Shown: positions 34,561 to 42,245 of the stretch, in pieces
How the letters are laid out: every line of letters starts with the position of its first letter
How positions within the stretch are numbered: position 1 is the stretch's first letter
DNA from: Microgenomates group bacterium
GTDB lineage: Bacteria > Patescibacteriota > Microgenomatia > UBA1406 > GWC2-37-13
Length of the DNA: 64,000 bases
Reading direction: 5' to 3'
Assembly (NCBI GenBank): GCA_029906985.1
Contig: JARYMT010000002.1
Coordinates: 62,001-126,000 of the forward strand
The notes under the pieces: model-generated
What the model saw: only the letters and a program-made list of their open reading frames with translations
The model's database searches: none
Told to the model about the DNA's origin: nothing
Translations under genes and position numbers: made by a program

Positions 34561-34595
34561 AAAAAACCTCAGGGGGCTATTAGCACAGCCTGAGG
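34561..34595 (-). terminator. Rho-independent terminator after the DUF2283 gene
   Basis: On the minus strand CCTCAGG and CCTGAGG form a 7-bp stem (34567-34573 with 34589-34595), followed by TTTTTTAG. It lies 31 bp beyond the DUF2283 stop codon. Confidence 0.75.
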
Positions 34596-34625
34596 CGAAT
34601 ATAAATAAATTATAGCAAAAAAAAC

Positions 34626-34871
34626 TTAATGAAGAACTTTTGAAGCATTTAAAACCGTTATACCAATTACGTCGTTATTTTTTTTCCGAACAATTATATT
34701 ATCAGAATAAACTTCAGAATTATCAGCTTTTTTAATTTCACCAAATGAAATATACAAAACATCAGCTTCCTTATCATAATTTAACACTAAATTACTTTTG
34801 TTTTGCTTTTTCATTAAAAAGAAAATTTTAGGAATACTATTTTGGAGATTATTAATCAAGATTTTTTCCAT
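34626..34871 (-). CDS. DUF2283 protein, probable antitoxin partner
   Basis: 81 residues from 34871, or 62 from an internal ATG at 34814. VLNYDKEADVLYISFGEIKKADNSEVYSDNIIVRKKNNDVIGITVLNASK is the DUF2283 pattern. Such genes commonly sit beside small toxin-like genes. Here the gene upstream (34856-35137) is toxin-like but broken by a stop, and its end overlaps this gene's start. It may therefore be an orphan antitoxin. A terminator follows. Confidence 0.78.
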   Translation of the reverse strand: MEKILINNLQNSIPKIFFLMKKQNKSNLVLNYDKEADVLYISFGEIKKADNSEVYSDNIIVRKKNNDVIGITVLNASKVLH

Positions 34872-35137
34872 AATATTTTCTTTTTTAAATAATAATTAAT
34901 ATTTTTTGTTTTAAAAACAGTGATTATAAATCCATCAAGAAAATACTTATTTCTACTTTTAACGGCAATTAACTCTTCTTTTTATCCTTGAAATATATAT
35001 TCTGGATCTTCTACAACTTTTTCAACAAAAAAGATGTCTTCAACTATTTCGGGATGATTTGTCAAAATATGATTTAATCTTTCTGAAGTAAGTCTAATGT
35101 TAATATTATTTTTACTTTTAAAAACCTTAATCGTCAT
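34856..35137 (-). pseudogene. Small toxin-like gene interrupted by in-frame TAA
   Basis: ATG 35137 opens a frame reading RLTSERLNHILTNHPEIVED and EKVVEDPEYIFQG, then TAA at 34982-34984. The same frame continues with KEELIAVKSR, FLDGFIITVFKTK and KKKILWKK to a TGA at 34856, inside the start of the DUF2283 gene. The His-Pro-Glu segment, the DPEYI block, the FIIT strand and the final ILWK are typical of small toxin-like proteins encoded next to DUF2283 genes (DUF4258/PBECR-like; the exact family is uncertain). One nonsense change appears to have inactivated it. Confidence 0.65.
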
Positions 35138-35415
35138 ACGTCATAATAATTTTATCAAAAAACCTCAAAAAACACGCTATCGCTAGATTCTTCGCTAACG
35201 CTCAGAATGACAAAAAACCGGTTTTAGCTGATTTTAACTGATTTTAACCAAATAACTAATAACCAAATGTTTTTTTTACACGTTTCACGTTATACGTTCC
35301 ACGTTACACATTAATGTGATCTTTGATCTACTTTAGGGTTCTACGTTCCCGTTATACATTTCTGATAATTTCAACTAATTTTAACTGATTTTAACTGGTT
35401 TTAACTATTTTGGTT
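35138..35415. other. Repeat spacer before AbiE module 4
   Basis: 278 bp. It holds a right-half hairpin element (35172-35213), GATTTTAAC units, an ACGTTATACG tract and the element shared with the first TA cluster (35312-35367). No gene is visible. Confidence 0.7.
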
Positions 35416-36243
35416 TTAAAGATACTTTTCGATCAATTGAAGATAATTTTTAGAAAAAGTTTTCACATATTCTTGATTCTCTATAAAATTATTTAAATCA
35501 TAAGCTAATTTTTTAGGGGTGTTAACTTTTTTTATTCTTTCTTTTAAAACTTTCTTTAACTCCTCTTCATTTTTTATTCCTGTTCTTTTTTTTAACATTT
35601 TATAATTTGGTTTTGTCCCTTTTTGTAAAAACCAAAACAAATCAAAAAAATCCCTTCCTTTTATATCAATTTCATTTTCTTTACCCTTAAACCATATTCT
35701 ATATAAAACTGCGTTTATTTTTCCCGCCATCAAAGTTGGAAGATCATAAGTTTTGACAATAAAATTAAACCCATATTTTGAGATTGGAATTAAATCAAAA
35801 TTAGAATAAGGCTCTAAACCCAAAGTTGACTCAATTTTTACATAAAGCTTATCTGATTCATTTTTATCAGCTATCCCTAAATTTTTTAAAATAGGAAATT
35901 TAAGATAAAGACGTATATTTGATTGAATTTTGGTTTCCAATTTAGAAAAATATTTTGTTTCAATCTCTTTTTTTAGAAAGCTTTCTAAATCTATAAGTAA
36001 ATTTTTTCCATATATTTTTTCTTCATAATCAAAATCTAAATCTTCAGATAACCTTGGCAATCCATAACAAACTCTAAGACAAGAACCTCCTTTAAAGACT
36101 AACTCCTTATATTTTTTATCGTTGTATAAAATATTCAAAACTAAATACTGAATATATTCTTTTAGATAATTTCTCAACAGCGCTTGATTTCTAATTTCTT
36201 GTTTTTTTTGATAAATAAACTCTTTTAAAATTTTTTCAAGCAT
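35416..36243 (-). CDS. AbiEii/AbiGii-type nucleotidyltransferase toxin, module 4
   Basis: 275 residues. LVFKGGSCLRVCYGLPRLSEDLDFDYEEK holds the GGS and D-x-D motifs, and IDIKGRDFFDLFWFLQKGTKPN is the second block. It starts 8 nt inside the end of the antitoxin gene. It is the longest in the GGS subgroup here, with additional residues between the two motifs. Expected to be a cytoplasmic nucleotidyltransferase toxin. Confidence 0.86.
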   Translation of the reverse strand: MLEKILKEFIYQKKQEIRNQALLRNYLKEYIQYLVLNILYNDKKYKELVFKGGSCLRVCYGLPRLSEDLDFDYEEKIYGKNLLIDLESFLKKEIETKYFSKLETKIQSNIRLYLKFPILKNLGIADKNESDKLYVKIESTLGLEPYSNFDLIPISKYGFNFIVKTYDLPTLMAGKINAVLYRIWFKGKENEIDIKGRDFFDLFWFLQKGTKPNYKMLKKRTGIKNEEELKKVLKERIKKVNTPKKLAYDLNNFIENQEYVKTFSKNYLQLIEKYL

Positions 36244-36871
36244 AGTAAATTTTTTTAATTAAATTTATAACTTCAATAATTTTTTTGTTTTTTGAAATTT
36301 TTCCGTATCTTTTCAATTTATTAAACTCTTTTTTCGATAAATTTTCCCAGTTAATTCTTAGCTCTTCAATAATTTTTTCATTAATTAATTTTTCTCTAAA
36401 AAATCGTAAATACAAAAAATCAAAAACCGCTTTTTCTTTTTTGGCAATTAAGATATCAGCATCCTTAAATTTTTTAGTTTCATAATCTAAAAAAAGACTA
36501 GGGGAGATAGAATAATAAGTAAAAGTGCCAAAATTATTTTTAAAAGTTTTTGTTTTTTTAGTTGTCACACTCGTTATTCCAAAAACTGCTTCAGTTAAAA
36601 GATTATATTTACTTAAGACATATTCGCAAGAAAGATAAGACGGTTGATAGATCTTGTTAGCTAAATATTCTAAATATGCTTCCTTATTATCCTGTCTATC
36701 AAAAGTCGATCTTAAAATATATCGGCCTTTTTTTATCCGTATTAAATCACCTTTTTTAATCCAATATTTGATATTAGCGTTTAAAGTATTATCATTTTTT
36801 TCCAGCTGAGATAATGACTCCTTAGTGATTATTAAAAAATTATTTAATTTGTTTAATTCTAATTTTTTCAT
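36236..36871 (-). CDS. AbiEi-type antitoxin, module 4
   Basis: 211 residues from ATG 36871 (MKKLELNKLNNFLI); the open frame extends upstream to 36979, but that part overlaps a GCAATATGC element and is not family-like. ANIKYWIKKGDLIRIKKGRYIL is the winged helix, ANKIYQPSYLSCEYVLSKYNLL and ILIAKKEKAVFDFLYLRFF are the family blocks. An 8-nt overlap with the toxin gene follows. Confidence 0.8.
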   Translation of the reverse strand: MKKLELNKLNNFLIITKESLSQLEKNDNTLNANIKYWIKKGDLIRIKKGRYILRSTFDRQDNKEAYLEYLANKIYQPSYLSCEYVLSKYNLLTEAVFGITSVTTKKTKTFKNNFGTFTYYSISPSLFLDYETKKFKDADILIAKKEKAVFDFLYLRFFREKLINEKIIEELRINWENLSKKEFNKLKRYGKISKNKKIIEVINLIKKIYYA

Positions 36872-37223
36872 ATGTTTCTGATTTTGTATAAAAATTATAC
36901 CAAATAAGAAACAAAAGTCAATAGCAAAAATTTTGCTTAAAAGCGCATCCTCGCCTCGGCGGTGCAATATGCTTGACACCTCGGGAGATAAAAAAATTTA
37001 TTTCTTTAATTTCATCAAAAAACTTAAAAAAACACGTTGACGCTTCAAATATAACGTAAAACGTGTAATATATAACTTGTTAAAAAATTTCCTTTTTAAT
37101 TTCAACAGATTTTAACCGGTTTTTAATAATTTATACGGACAGGGTATTGCCTTGTCCCTACTTATCTTATTTCCAAATAACTAATAACTAATAACCAATA
37201 ACGTATTTTTTTTATTTTTGAAT

Positions 37224-37278
37224 TTTTCATTCGCATATTCGCCTCATTCGCATTTATTCGTAGATTTGTATCATTTTT
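37224..37278 (+). repeat. ATTCGCA-rich direct repeat, right copy
   Basis: Same orientation as 10504-10557 with about 4 differences in 53 bases. It lies near the right edge of the TA/glycan block. Confidence 0.7.
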
Positions 37279-37301
37279 AATGATAGATGTTTTTATAGTC
37301 A

Positions 37302-37389
37302 TTAAACTTTCTTTAACAACTCAAAATATTCTTCGTTAGAAATTTTTGCTGTCCGAAGATTGTTTTTAATAATAAAAGCGGGGACTTGA
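37302..37389 (-). pseudogene. Truncated HicA remnant
   Basis: On the minus strand this encodes PAFIIKNNLRTAKISNEEYF, then ELLKKV and TAA, almost the same as the last 28 residues of the HicA at 32924-33154. The first two thirds of the gene are missing; the copy breaks off shortly before a GTCATCCTGCG-type hairpin element. The flanks on the left also match the flanks of the intact copy. Confidence 0.85.
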
Positions 37390-37417
37390 CATATTTTATA
37401 AGTTAACATTTAAATTG

Positions 37418-37488
37418 TCATCCTGCGTAAGCAGGGATACACTTTTAAAGGTGATTGTTCTGGATTCCCGCCTTCGCGGGAGTGACAA
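37418..37488. repeat. Hairpin element with TTGTCAT...GTGACAA ends
   Basis: Starts TTGTCATCCTGCGTAAGCAG and ends CCCGCCTTCGCGGGAGTGAC. The right half contains a tight CCCGC-cttc-GCGGG hairpin. It resembles the common GTCATTCCCGCG-type bacterial repeat and lies where the HicA remnant is broken. Confidence 0.65.
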
Positions 37489-37585
37489 AAAAAGAGGGGA
37501 ACAATGAGCAAACCCACCCCACTCGGCGGTGCAATATGCCTAGCCCTTTGGGAGATTTTAAGCTAATTTTGGAAATTTTTCGATC

Positions 37586-38389
37586 TTATGATTTAAAAAT
37601 TCCGGAAAAATTTCTTAGTCTTTCCAAAAAAAGGTGGGGAAAATATTTTAAAATCATTTTAAGTGAATAATTTTTTTTGATAATTCTAAGCCAATTTAAA
37701 AAATCATGTTTTGCTTTATATAATCCCATTTTTGATGATGTTGCCTGATGAAGGTGGGTCGCTTTGGCAGAAAAAGTTGGCCAGAGGTGAAGATTTTTTT
37801 TTGCACTTCTTATCGATAAATCAACATCTTCAAGATATGAATGAAAGCTTTCATCAAAAAAACCGACCGACTCAAAAAGTTCTTTTTTGGCTAAAAGACA
37901 GGTGGCTGATAATCCCAAAAGATATCGGTTATTATCCCATTTTTGATACCAAAGCTTTTTGTCTTTGATCGGAAAAGCTCTGGCAATCTGCAAATCAACA
38001 GAAAAACCAATATTCTCTACTTGTTTGTCCGGTTTAAAAATTACCGGCTGGGTGGCAAAAATTTTTTTGTTTTTTTCAAGAAAAAGATACATTTTTTCCA
38101 CGGTTTCTTTCTCCAGAAAACAATCGTCATTTAAAATAAGATAATAACGCGAAAGAATTTTTTTGATCCCCTGGTTGACGGCGGCGGCAAAACCAAGATT
38201 TTTTTGGTTTTTGATAACGACAATTTCTTTGGAATAAAAGCGGTCATCAATTTTGCCCCCATTATCAATCACCACCACTGCTTTTTGTTTTTTTCCAAAA
38301 AATTTGAGACTTTCAAAAAGCAAATCAAGACATTTTTTAAGGTTTTCAGAAGCAAATAAGGTAGGAATGACGACAACAATTTCTTTCAT
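37586..38389 (-). CDS. GT2-family glycosyltransferase (rhamnosyltransferase-like)
   Basis: 267 residues. VVVIPTLFASENLKKCLDLL, AVVVIDNGGKID, NLGFAAAVNQGI and YLILNDDCFLEKETVEKMY are the GT2 blocks with the metal-binding Asp pair. GFFDESFHSYLEDVDLSIRS is the acceptor Glu-Asp motif of the dTDP-rhamnosyltransferase-like subgroup (WbbL type). TAAAAT sits 6 nt before the ATG on the minus strand. It is the first gene right of the TA block; with rfbC/rfbD nearby, a rhamnose donor is possible but unproven. Confidence 0.88.
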   Translation of the reverse strand: MKEIVVVIPTLFASENLKKCLDLLFESLKFFGKKQKAVVVIDNGGKIDDRFYSKEIVVIKNQKNLGFAAAVNQGIKKILSRYYLILNDDCFLEKETVEKMYLFLEKNKKIFATQPVIFKPDKQVENIGFSVDLQIARAFPIKDKKLWYQKWDNNRYLLGLSATCLLAKKELFESVGFFDESFHSYLEDVDLSIRSAKKNLHLWPTFSAKATHLHQATSSKMGLYKAKHDFLNWLRIIKKNYSLKMILKYFPHLFLERLRNFSGIFKS

Positions 38390-38465
38390 GAATATATTTT
38401 ATCACTTCCGGCCCGGCTGCCGGTCGACGGCAAAAATTAAACAAAAACCAGTCCGACAATCTAAC

Positions 38466-39095
38466 TTATTCAACAATATCTTCTCCTTCAAAAACAATAT
38501 CTTCTCCGGAGGAAGAAGAAGCGGGAGCGCTGCCGGCCGCTTCTGGTTCGACAAAGGCAAAGCTTTTAGCAATTACTTTATTGGCTTCCGACCAGTATTT
38601 GGCCTGATCGGCCAAATCGGCCTCAATTAAATACAAAGTATCGTAATCATCCAAAGCCGCGGTAATAATTTTTTTTCCTTGCTTAACCTCTTTGGCAGCC
38701 AAATCAGCCAAAGCAAGATTGCCGATGATACTATTTGAAGAATCATAACCCTGTTCTTTGAGCCAATCATCAAGCGAGCTGTTTTTTTTAGTTAAAATTT
38801 TTACCGTGATTCCGCCAGAGGCAATATTGGAAGTGAAACTAATATCGGCGTAAACCTCGGCCGGCAAAGTTTCTTTGACGGCAATTTTTAAATCTTCAGG
38901 ATAACTAAACTTAAATCCGGTCGGATCCTGATACTCTTTGGTTTTTTGACTGATTGCCGGCGCTGTGGGAGAGATAATCGTCTCGCTTAAAGGAGAAACT
39001 GTTTTTTTATTGCGACTTTGGTACAAACTAATCGAAAGAAAAAGTCCGGCCAAAATCAAGCCTAAAATAAAACCTTTGACAATGTTTTTTGCCAT
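38466..39095 (-). CDS. Membrane-anchored hypothetical protein with PsbP-like domain
   Basis: 209 residues. An N-terminal membrane segment (VKGFILGLILAGLFLSISLY) is followed by a Ser/Thr/Pro linker and a domain starting YQDPTGFKFSYPEDLKI. That opening is typical of small extracytoplasmic PsbP-like domains widespread in CPR bacteria. The C-terminal tail is low in complexity (PEAAGSAPASSSSGEDIV) and acidic. Function unknown. It is followed at a 50-bp distance upstream by another small anchored protein gene. Confidence 0.7.
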   Translation of the reverse strand: MAKNIVKGFILGLILAGLFLSISLYQSRNKKTVSPLSETIISPTAPAISQKTKEYQDPTGFKFSYPEDLKIAVKETLPAEVYADISFTSNIASGGITVKILTKKNSSLDDWLKEQGYDSSNSIIGNLALADLAAKEVKQGKKIITAALDDYDTLYLIEADLADQAKYWSEANKVIAKSFAFVEPEAAGSAPASSSSGEDIVFEGEDIVE

Positions 39096-39145
39096 ATTTT
39101 ATTTGCTTTTTTTATATTTTTTCGTCACACCCGAACCTTGTTTTT

Positions 39146-39583
39146 TTAAATTTTAATCCGGTATTTTTTTAGAGTTTTAACTCCCGATAACAAAGTGGTC
39201 GTAATTTCTAATCTGGCATTGGTGATATTGGTATGATAGCGGCAAACTCCGGCAGAACAAGTGCCAAATAAAAGCTCCCGACTGGTGGAATTTTCGCCGG
39301 CAGGACTGATTGTCCCCAGCGCTCCCTCGTCTTTGCCATTGGTCTGATAACTTAAAGAATAGCTTACCAAAGAAGCCCGGCTAAGATTGTTAAAAGAAAG
39401 AATAATTCCGTTTCTGGCCGAATTAAATTTGACGGAAACACTAATGCCGGCCACCGCCCGGCGATTGGTTGTTGTTCGGCTTCGGCTAAAGCGGGGAAGC
39501 AGCCGGCCCGCCCAAGTTTTATTAAGAAAAATTAAACCGCCGGCTAATAAAATAATCACCAGGAAAAAAATCTTTTTGGCCAT
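39146..39583 (-). CDS. Small membrane-anchored hypothetical protein
   Basis: 145 residues. One N-terminal membrane segment (IFFLVIILLAGGLIFL), a basic stretch (RLLPRFSRSRTTTNRR), then a beta-rich domain (VSVKFNSARNGIILSFNNLS, LVSYSLSYQTNGKDEGALG) with a Cys pair (FGTCSAGVCRYH). It resembles short immunoglobulin- or fibronectin-like domain proteins, but I do not recognise a family. TAAAAT sits 6 nt before the ATG, supporting this start. Confidence 0.65.
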   Translation of the reverse strand: MAKKIFFLVIILLAGGLIFLNKTWAGRLLPRFSRSRTTTNRRAVAGISVSVKFNSARNGIILSFNNLSRASLVSYSLSYQTNGKDEGALGTISPAGENSTSRELLFGTCSAGVCRYHTNITNARLEITTTLLSGVKTLKKYRIKI

Positions 39584-39618
39584 AATTAAATTTTATCAGA
39601 TTTTTTTATTAAAAACCC

Positions 39619-39639
39619 GTTCGACCGCGGGGGTCAACC
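39619..39639. repeat. Dispersed GACCCCCGCGGTC repeat, copy 5 (inverted)
   Basis: GTTCGACCGCGGGGGTCAAC, followed by CTAAGGCCGACCCGACGATC, which resembles the tail of copy 1. First copy right of the TA/glycan block. Confidence 0.8.
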
Positions 39640-39687
39640 TAAGGCCGACCCGACGATCTAATGACAACTTAATTCCACTTATATAAT

Positions 39688-40677
39688 TTATTTTTGTAAA
39701 TCTAATTGTTGTTTATATCTTTTTAAATCCGCCTCAACCATCATTTTTACCAACTCTTCAAATTTGACTTTCGGCTGCCAGCCTAAAACTTTTTTTGCCT
39801 TATCCCATTTGGCTCTTAGAGCGTGGACTTCGGCTGGTCTTTTAAAACGGGGATCAATGACGACATATTTTTTCCAGTTGGGAATTCCGGCATATTTGAA
39901 AGCCAGTTCAACAAATTCTCTCACCGAATGATTTTCACCGGTGCCGACGACATAATCATCGGCTTTGTCCTGCTGAAGCATTAAATACATCGCCTCAACA
40001 TAATCTCCGGCAAAACCCCAGTCGCGCTTGGCGTCAAGATTCCCCAAAGCCAATTTGTTAGCCAATCCATATTTTATTTTTGCCACTCCGTCGGTGATTT
40101 TTCGCGTCACAAACTGCAATCCTCTGATAGGTGATTCGTGGTTGAATAAAATTCCATTGCAGGCAAAAATTCCAAAAGATTCGCGGAAGTTGACCGTCAT
40201 CCAATAAGCGTATACTTTGGAAATGGCGTAAGGGCTCCTTGGATGAAAAGGAGTGGTTTCATCCTGACTGCCATTGTGATTGCTTAAACCAAACATTTCT
40301 GAAGTTGAAGCCTGATAAAATTTCGTCATCGGCGAAAAAAATTTAATGGCATTTAAAAGATATAGGACGCCCAAAGAGTTAACTTCGGTAGTCAGCTTGG
40401 CCATCTCCCACGATGAACCGACAAAAGATTGGGCCGCCAAATTATAAACTTCATCGGGACGAAGATTTTTTATTAAATTTATTAAAGAAGAATCATCATT
40501 CATATCGCCATCGACATATTCGATTTTATCGGTAATTTTAAGATAATCTAAATTCTCAAAATTAGGATTGGAATAACGCCTGATCATCCCGTAAACTTTA
40601 TAATTTTTTTCCAGAAGAAATTTAGCTAAATAAGGGCCGTCCTGCCCAAGAATCCCCGTGATCAAAGCTGTTTTCAT
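39688..40677 (-). CDS. gmd: GDP-mannose 4,6-dehydratase
   Basis: 329 residues. ALITGILGQDGPYLAKFLLEK (NADP site, family TGITGQDG), NLAAQSFVGSSWEMA, YQASTSEMFGLS, HPRSPYAISKVYAYWMTVNF (Tyr-Lys) and FNHESPIRGLQFVTRKIT are diagnostic of Gmd. It makes GDP-4-keto-6-deoxymannose, the precursor of GDP-fucose, -rhamnose or -perosamine. The aminotransferase at 14658 could use such a keto sugar. It stands alone between two dispersed repeats. Confidence 0.95.
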   Translation of the reverse strand: MKTALITGILGQDGPYLAKFLLEKNYKVYGMIRRYSNPNFENLDYLKITDKIEYVDGDMNDDSSLINLIKNLRPDEVYNLAAQSFVGSSWEMAKLTTEVNSLGVLYLLNAIKFFSPMTKFYQASTSEMFGLSNHNGSQDETTPFHPRSPYAISKVYAYWMTVNFRESFGIFACNGILFNHESPIRGLQFVTRKITDGVAKIKYGLANKLALGNLDAKRDWGFAGDYVEAMYLMLQQDKADDYVVGTGENHSVREFVELAFKYAGIPNWKKYVVIDPRFKRPAEVHALRAKWDKAKKVLGWQPKVKFEELVKMMVEADLKRYKQQLDLQK

Positions 40678-40804
40678 AAATTTTTTTTAAAAAAATTAAT
40701 AATGTTTAAAATTCATCAAAAAATAATTTAATCTAAAAATTTCTATTATTATAACAGAAACCTGCTTTTAAAAAAAACCACCTTAATCCCCTTAAGGCGA
40801 TAAA

Positions 40805-40825
40805 GGTTGACCCCCGCGGTCGAAC
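40805..40825. repeat. Dispersed GACCCCCGCGGTC repeat, copy 6
   Basis: GGTTGACCCCCGCGGTCGAA preceded by GCGATAAA, in the divergent spacer between gmd and the flippase gene. Confidence 0.8.
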
Positions 40826-40928
40826 TTGAACCAGCTTGACGCTCCAAATAATCTAATTTTTGATTATTTTTTCAATCGTTTGAATTTATTTTTTTTGTCT
40901 TTATTTTTTTCTGCTACAATATTCTTTT

Positions 40929-42203
40929 ATGATCAAACGGGCGATCGATTTTATCAAAAGACCAACGAGCCTTCATATAATTATCAATACTTTTGGCAAT
41001 TATCTCAATGTTTTTTTTACTGCTTTTTTTGCCCTGATTCTTGTCAGAATTCTTAATCCTGATCAATATGGCGTTTTAAGTGTCCTTTTGGGGATTGCCT
41101 ATGTCTTGGCCAATATCCTTGATTTTGGGACGACGGCGACAATTTATTCTTATCTTCCACCGCTTATCGAAAAAAAAGCGGCTAATTTATACCGGTTTAT
41201 CAAAAGCACTTTTTTTTATCAGACGGTTTTTTCCGCTTTGATAATCTTTCTCCTTTTTGTATTTTTTCCTTCTTTGGATAAAATTTTTTTTAAAACCGGC
41301 GCTCCGTCTTGGGAACTTTATCTAACTACTTTTTCCGTCCTTTTTTTAATTTGGCAAAATTTTGTTTTGAATATTTTATATGCGGCTAAAAAATATATTA
41401 AAGCCAATCTTTATCTTAATTTGGCCAATATTATAAAAACATTAGTGGTTTTTTTTCTAATCGCCACTAAAAATGTCACCATCGGCTCAATCATATTTAC
41501 TTTTGGAATTTTGGGCCCAATAATTTTTTTCCTTCTTCTTTTTGTCGAAAAAAAAGATTTGGTTTTTGTTTTGGTAAAAAGCGGTGTTGCCCGTGAGGAA
41601 TTCCGGATGAGTTTCACTTTAACCTATTTTATCTCTTCCCAGTTTTTTAATTTAGGCACCCGGATGGATTTGTTTCTTCTGTCTTACTTCCGTTCAAAAG
41701 CTGAAGTCGGCTATTACGGACTGGCCCAAAAAATTATTTTGACCATCATGACAACGGTGATAAGCATAACCCAGGTTCTTTCTCCTCATTTTTCCAAAAT
41801 TAAAACAAAAAAAGAAGTTATCCACCAATTCAAATCGGGTTTTTTTTATATGCTTATTCCCACCAGCTTATTTTTTATTTTATTTATTTTGCCCGATCAG
41901 ATTTTTTACCTTTTTTTTACCAGTAAATTTGCCGAAACGGCGACGATCACTCATTGGTTGGCGTTGGCCTATTTAATTTTACCGATGAGTAATTTAATCA
42001 ATCTTTTTCTTTTATATACCAGAAAAAAACCTGTCTATTCTCTTTATGCCAATATCGGATTCTTCTTAACCTTGGTTGGGCTTTGCTTGATACTAATCCC
42101 TCAAAAAGGAGCCTTTGGAGCAATTTATGCTGTCGCCGCCGGTTTCTTCATTAATTTTATTATCTACCTTTTTTCGCTAAAAAAAGAGTTACAGCAGATT
42201 TAA
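40929..42203 (+). CDS. Oligosaccharide flippase-like membrane protein (Wzx/MOP superfamily)
   Basis: 424 residues with about 12 predicted membrane segments. NTFGNYLNVFFTAFFALILVRILNPDQYGVLSVLLGIAYVLANILDFG is the typical first two segments of polysaccharide flippases, with the R-x-L-x-P-x-x-Y-G motif. It would flip undecaprenyl-linked sugar units to the outer face of the membrane, parallel to the Wzm/Wzt route at 7.4-8.9 kb. TACAAT sits 8 nt before the ATG. Confidence 0.88.
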   Translation: MIKRAIDFIKRPTSLHIIINTFGNYLNVFFTAFFALILVRILNPDQYGVLSVLLGIAYVLANILDFGTTATIYSYLPPLIEKKAANLYRFIKSTFFYQTVFSALIIFLLFVFFPSLDKIFFKTGAPSWELYLTTFSVLFLIWQNFVLNILYAAKKYIKANLYLNLANIIKTLVVFFLIATKNVTIGSIIFTFGILGPIIFFLLLFVEKKDLVFVLVKSGVAREEFRMSFTLTYFISSQFFNLGTRMDLFLLSYFRSKAEVGYYGLAQKIILTIMTTVISITQVLSPHFSKIKTKKEVIHQFKSGFFYMLIPTSLFFILFILPDQIFYLFFTSKFAETATITHWLALAYLILPMSNLINLFLLYTRKKPVYSLYANIGFFLTLVGLCLILIPQKGAFGAIYAVAAGFFINFIIYLFSLKKELQQI

Positions 42204-42224
42204 TTAAAATTGGCTGGCCACCAT

Positions 42225-42244
42225 GGTTGACCGCAAGGATCAAA
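42225..42244. repeat. Dispersed repeat, copy 7 (degenerate)
   Basis: GGTTGACCGCAAGGATCAAA keeps the GGTTGACC start but the core has changed. It lies between the convergent flippase and GT39 genes, preceded by GGCCACCAT. Confidence 0.55.
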
Positions 42245-42245
42245 C

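Larger units (their letters stand above)
36872..37585. other. Right edge of the second TA cluster: repeats and a HicA relic
   Basis: About 700 bp without an intact gene. It holds a GCAATATGC element plus about 70 bp repeated from 32771 (36944-37045), AACGTGTAAT and GATTTTAAC tracts, the right ATTCGCA direct repeat (37224-37278), the HicA remnant (37302-37389), a hairpin element with GTCATCCTGCG...CGCGGGAGTGAC ends (37418-37488) and a last GCAATATGC element (37512-37554). Confidence 0.75.

Noticed and set aside
24704-35137. Recoded TAA (read as sense) suggested by two genes continuing past TAA
   Set aside because: Many intact genes here end in TAA at the expected family length, so the code is standard; the two cases are better explained as nonsense mutations.
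36872-36979. Longer N terminus of the AbiEi module 4 protein
   Set aside because: It would translate the GCAATATGC spacer element; the other AbiEi proteins begin at the equivalent of ATG 36871.
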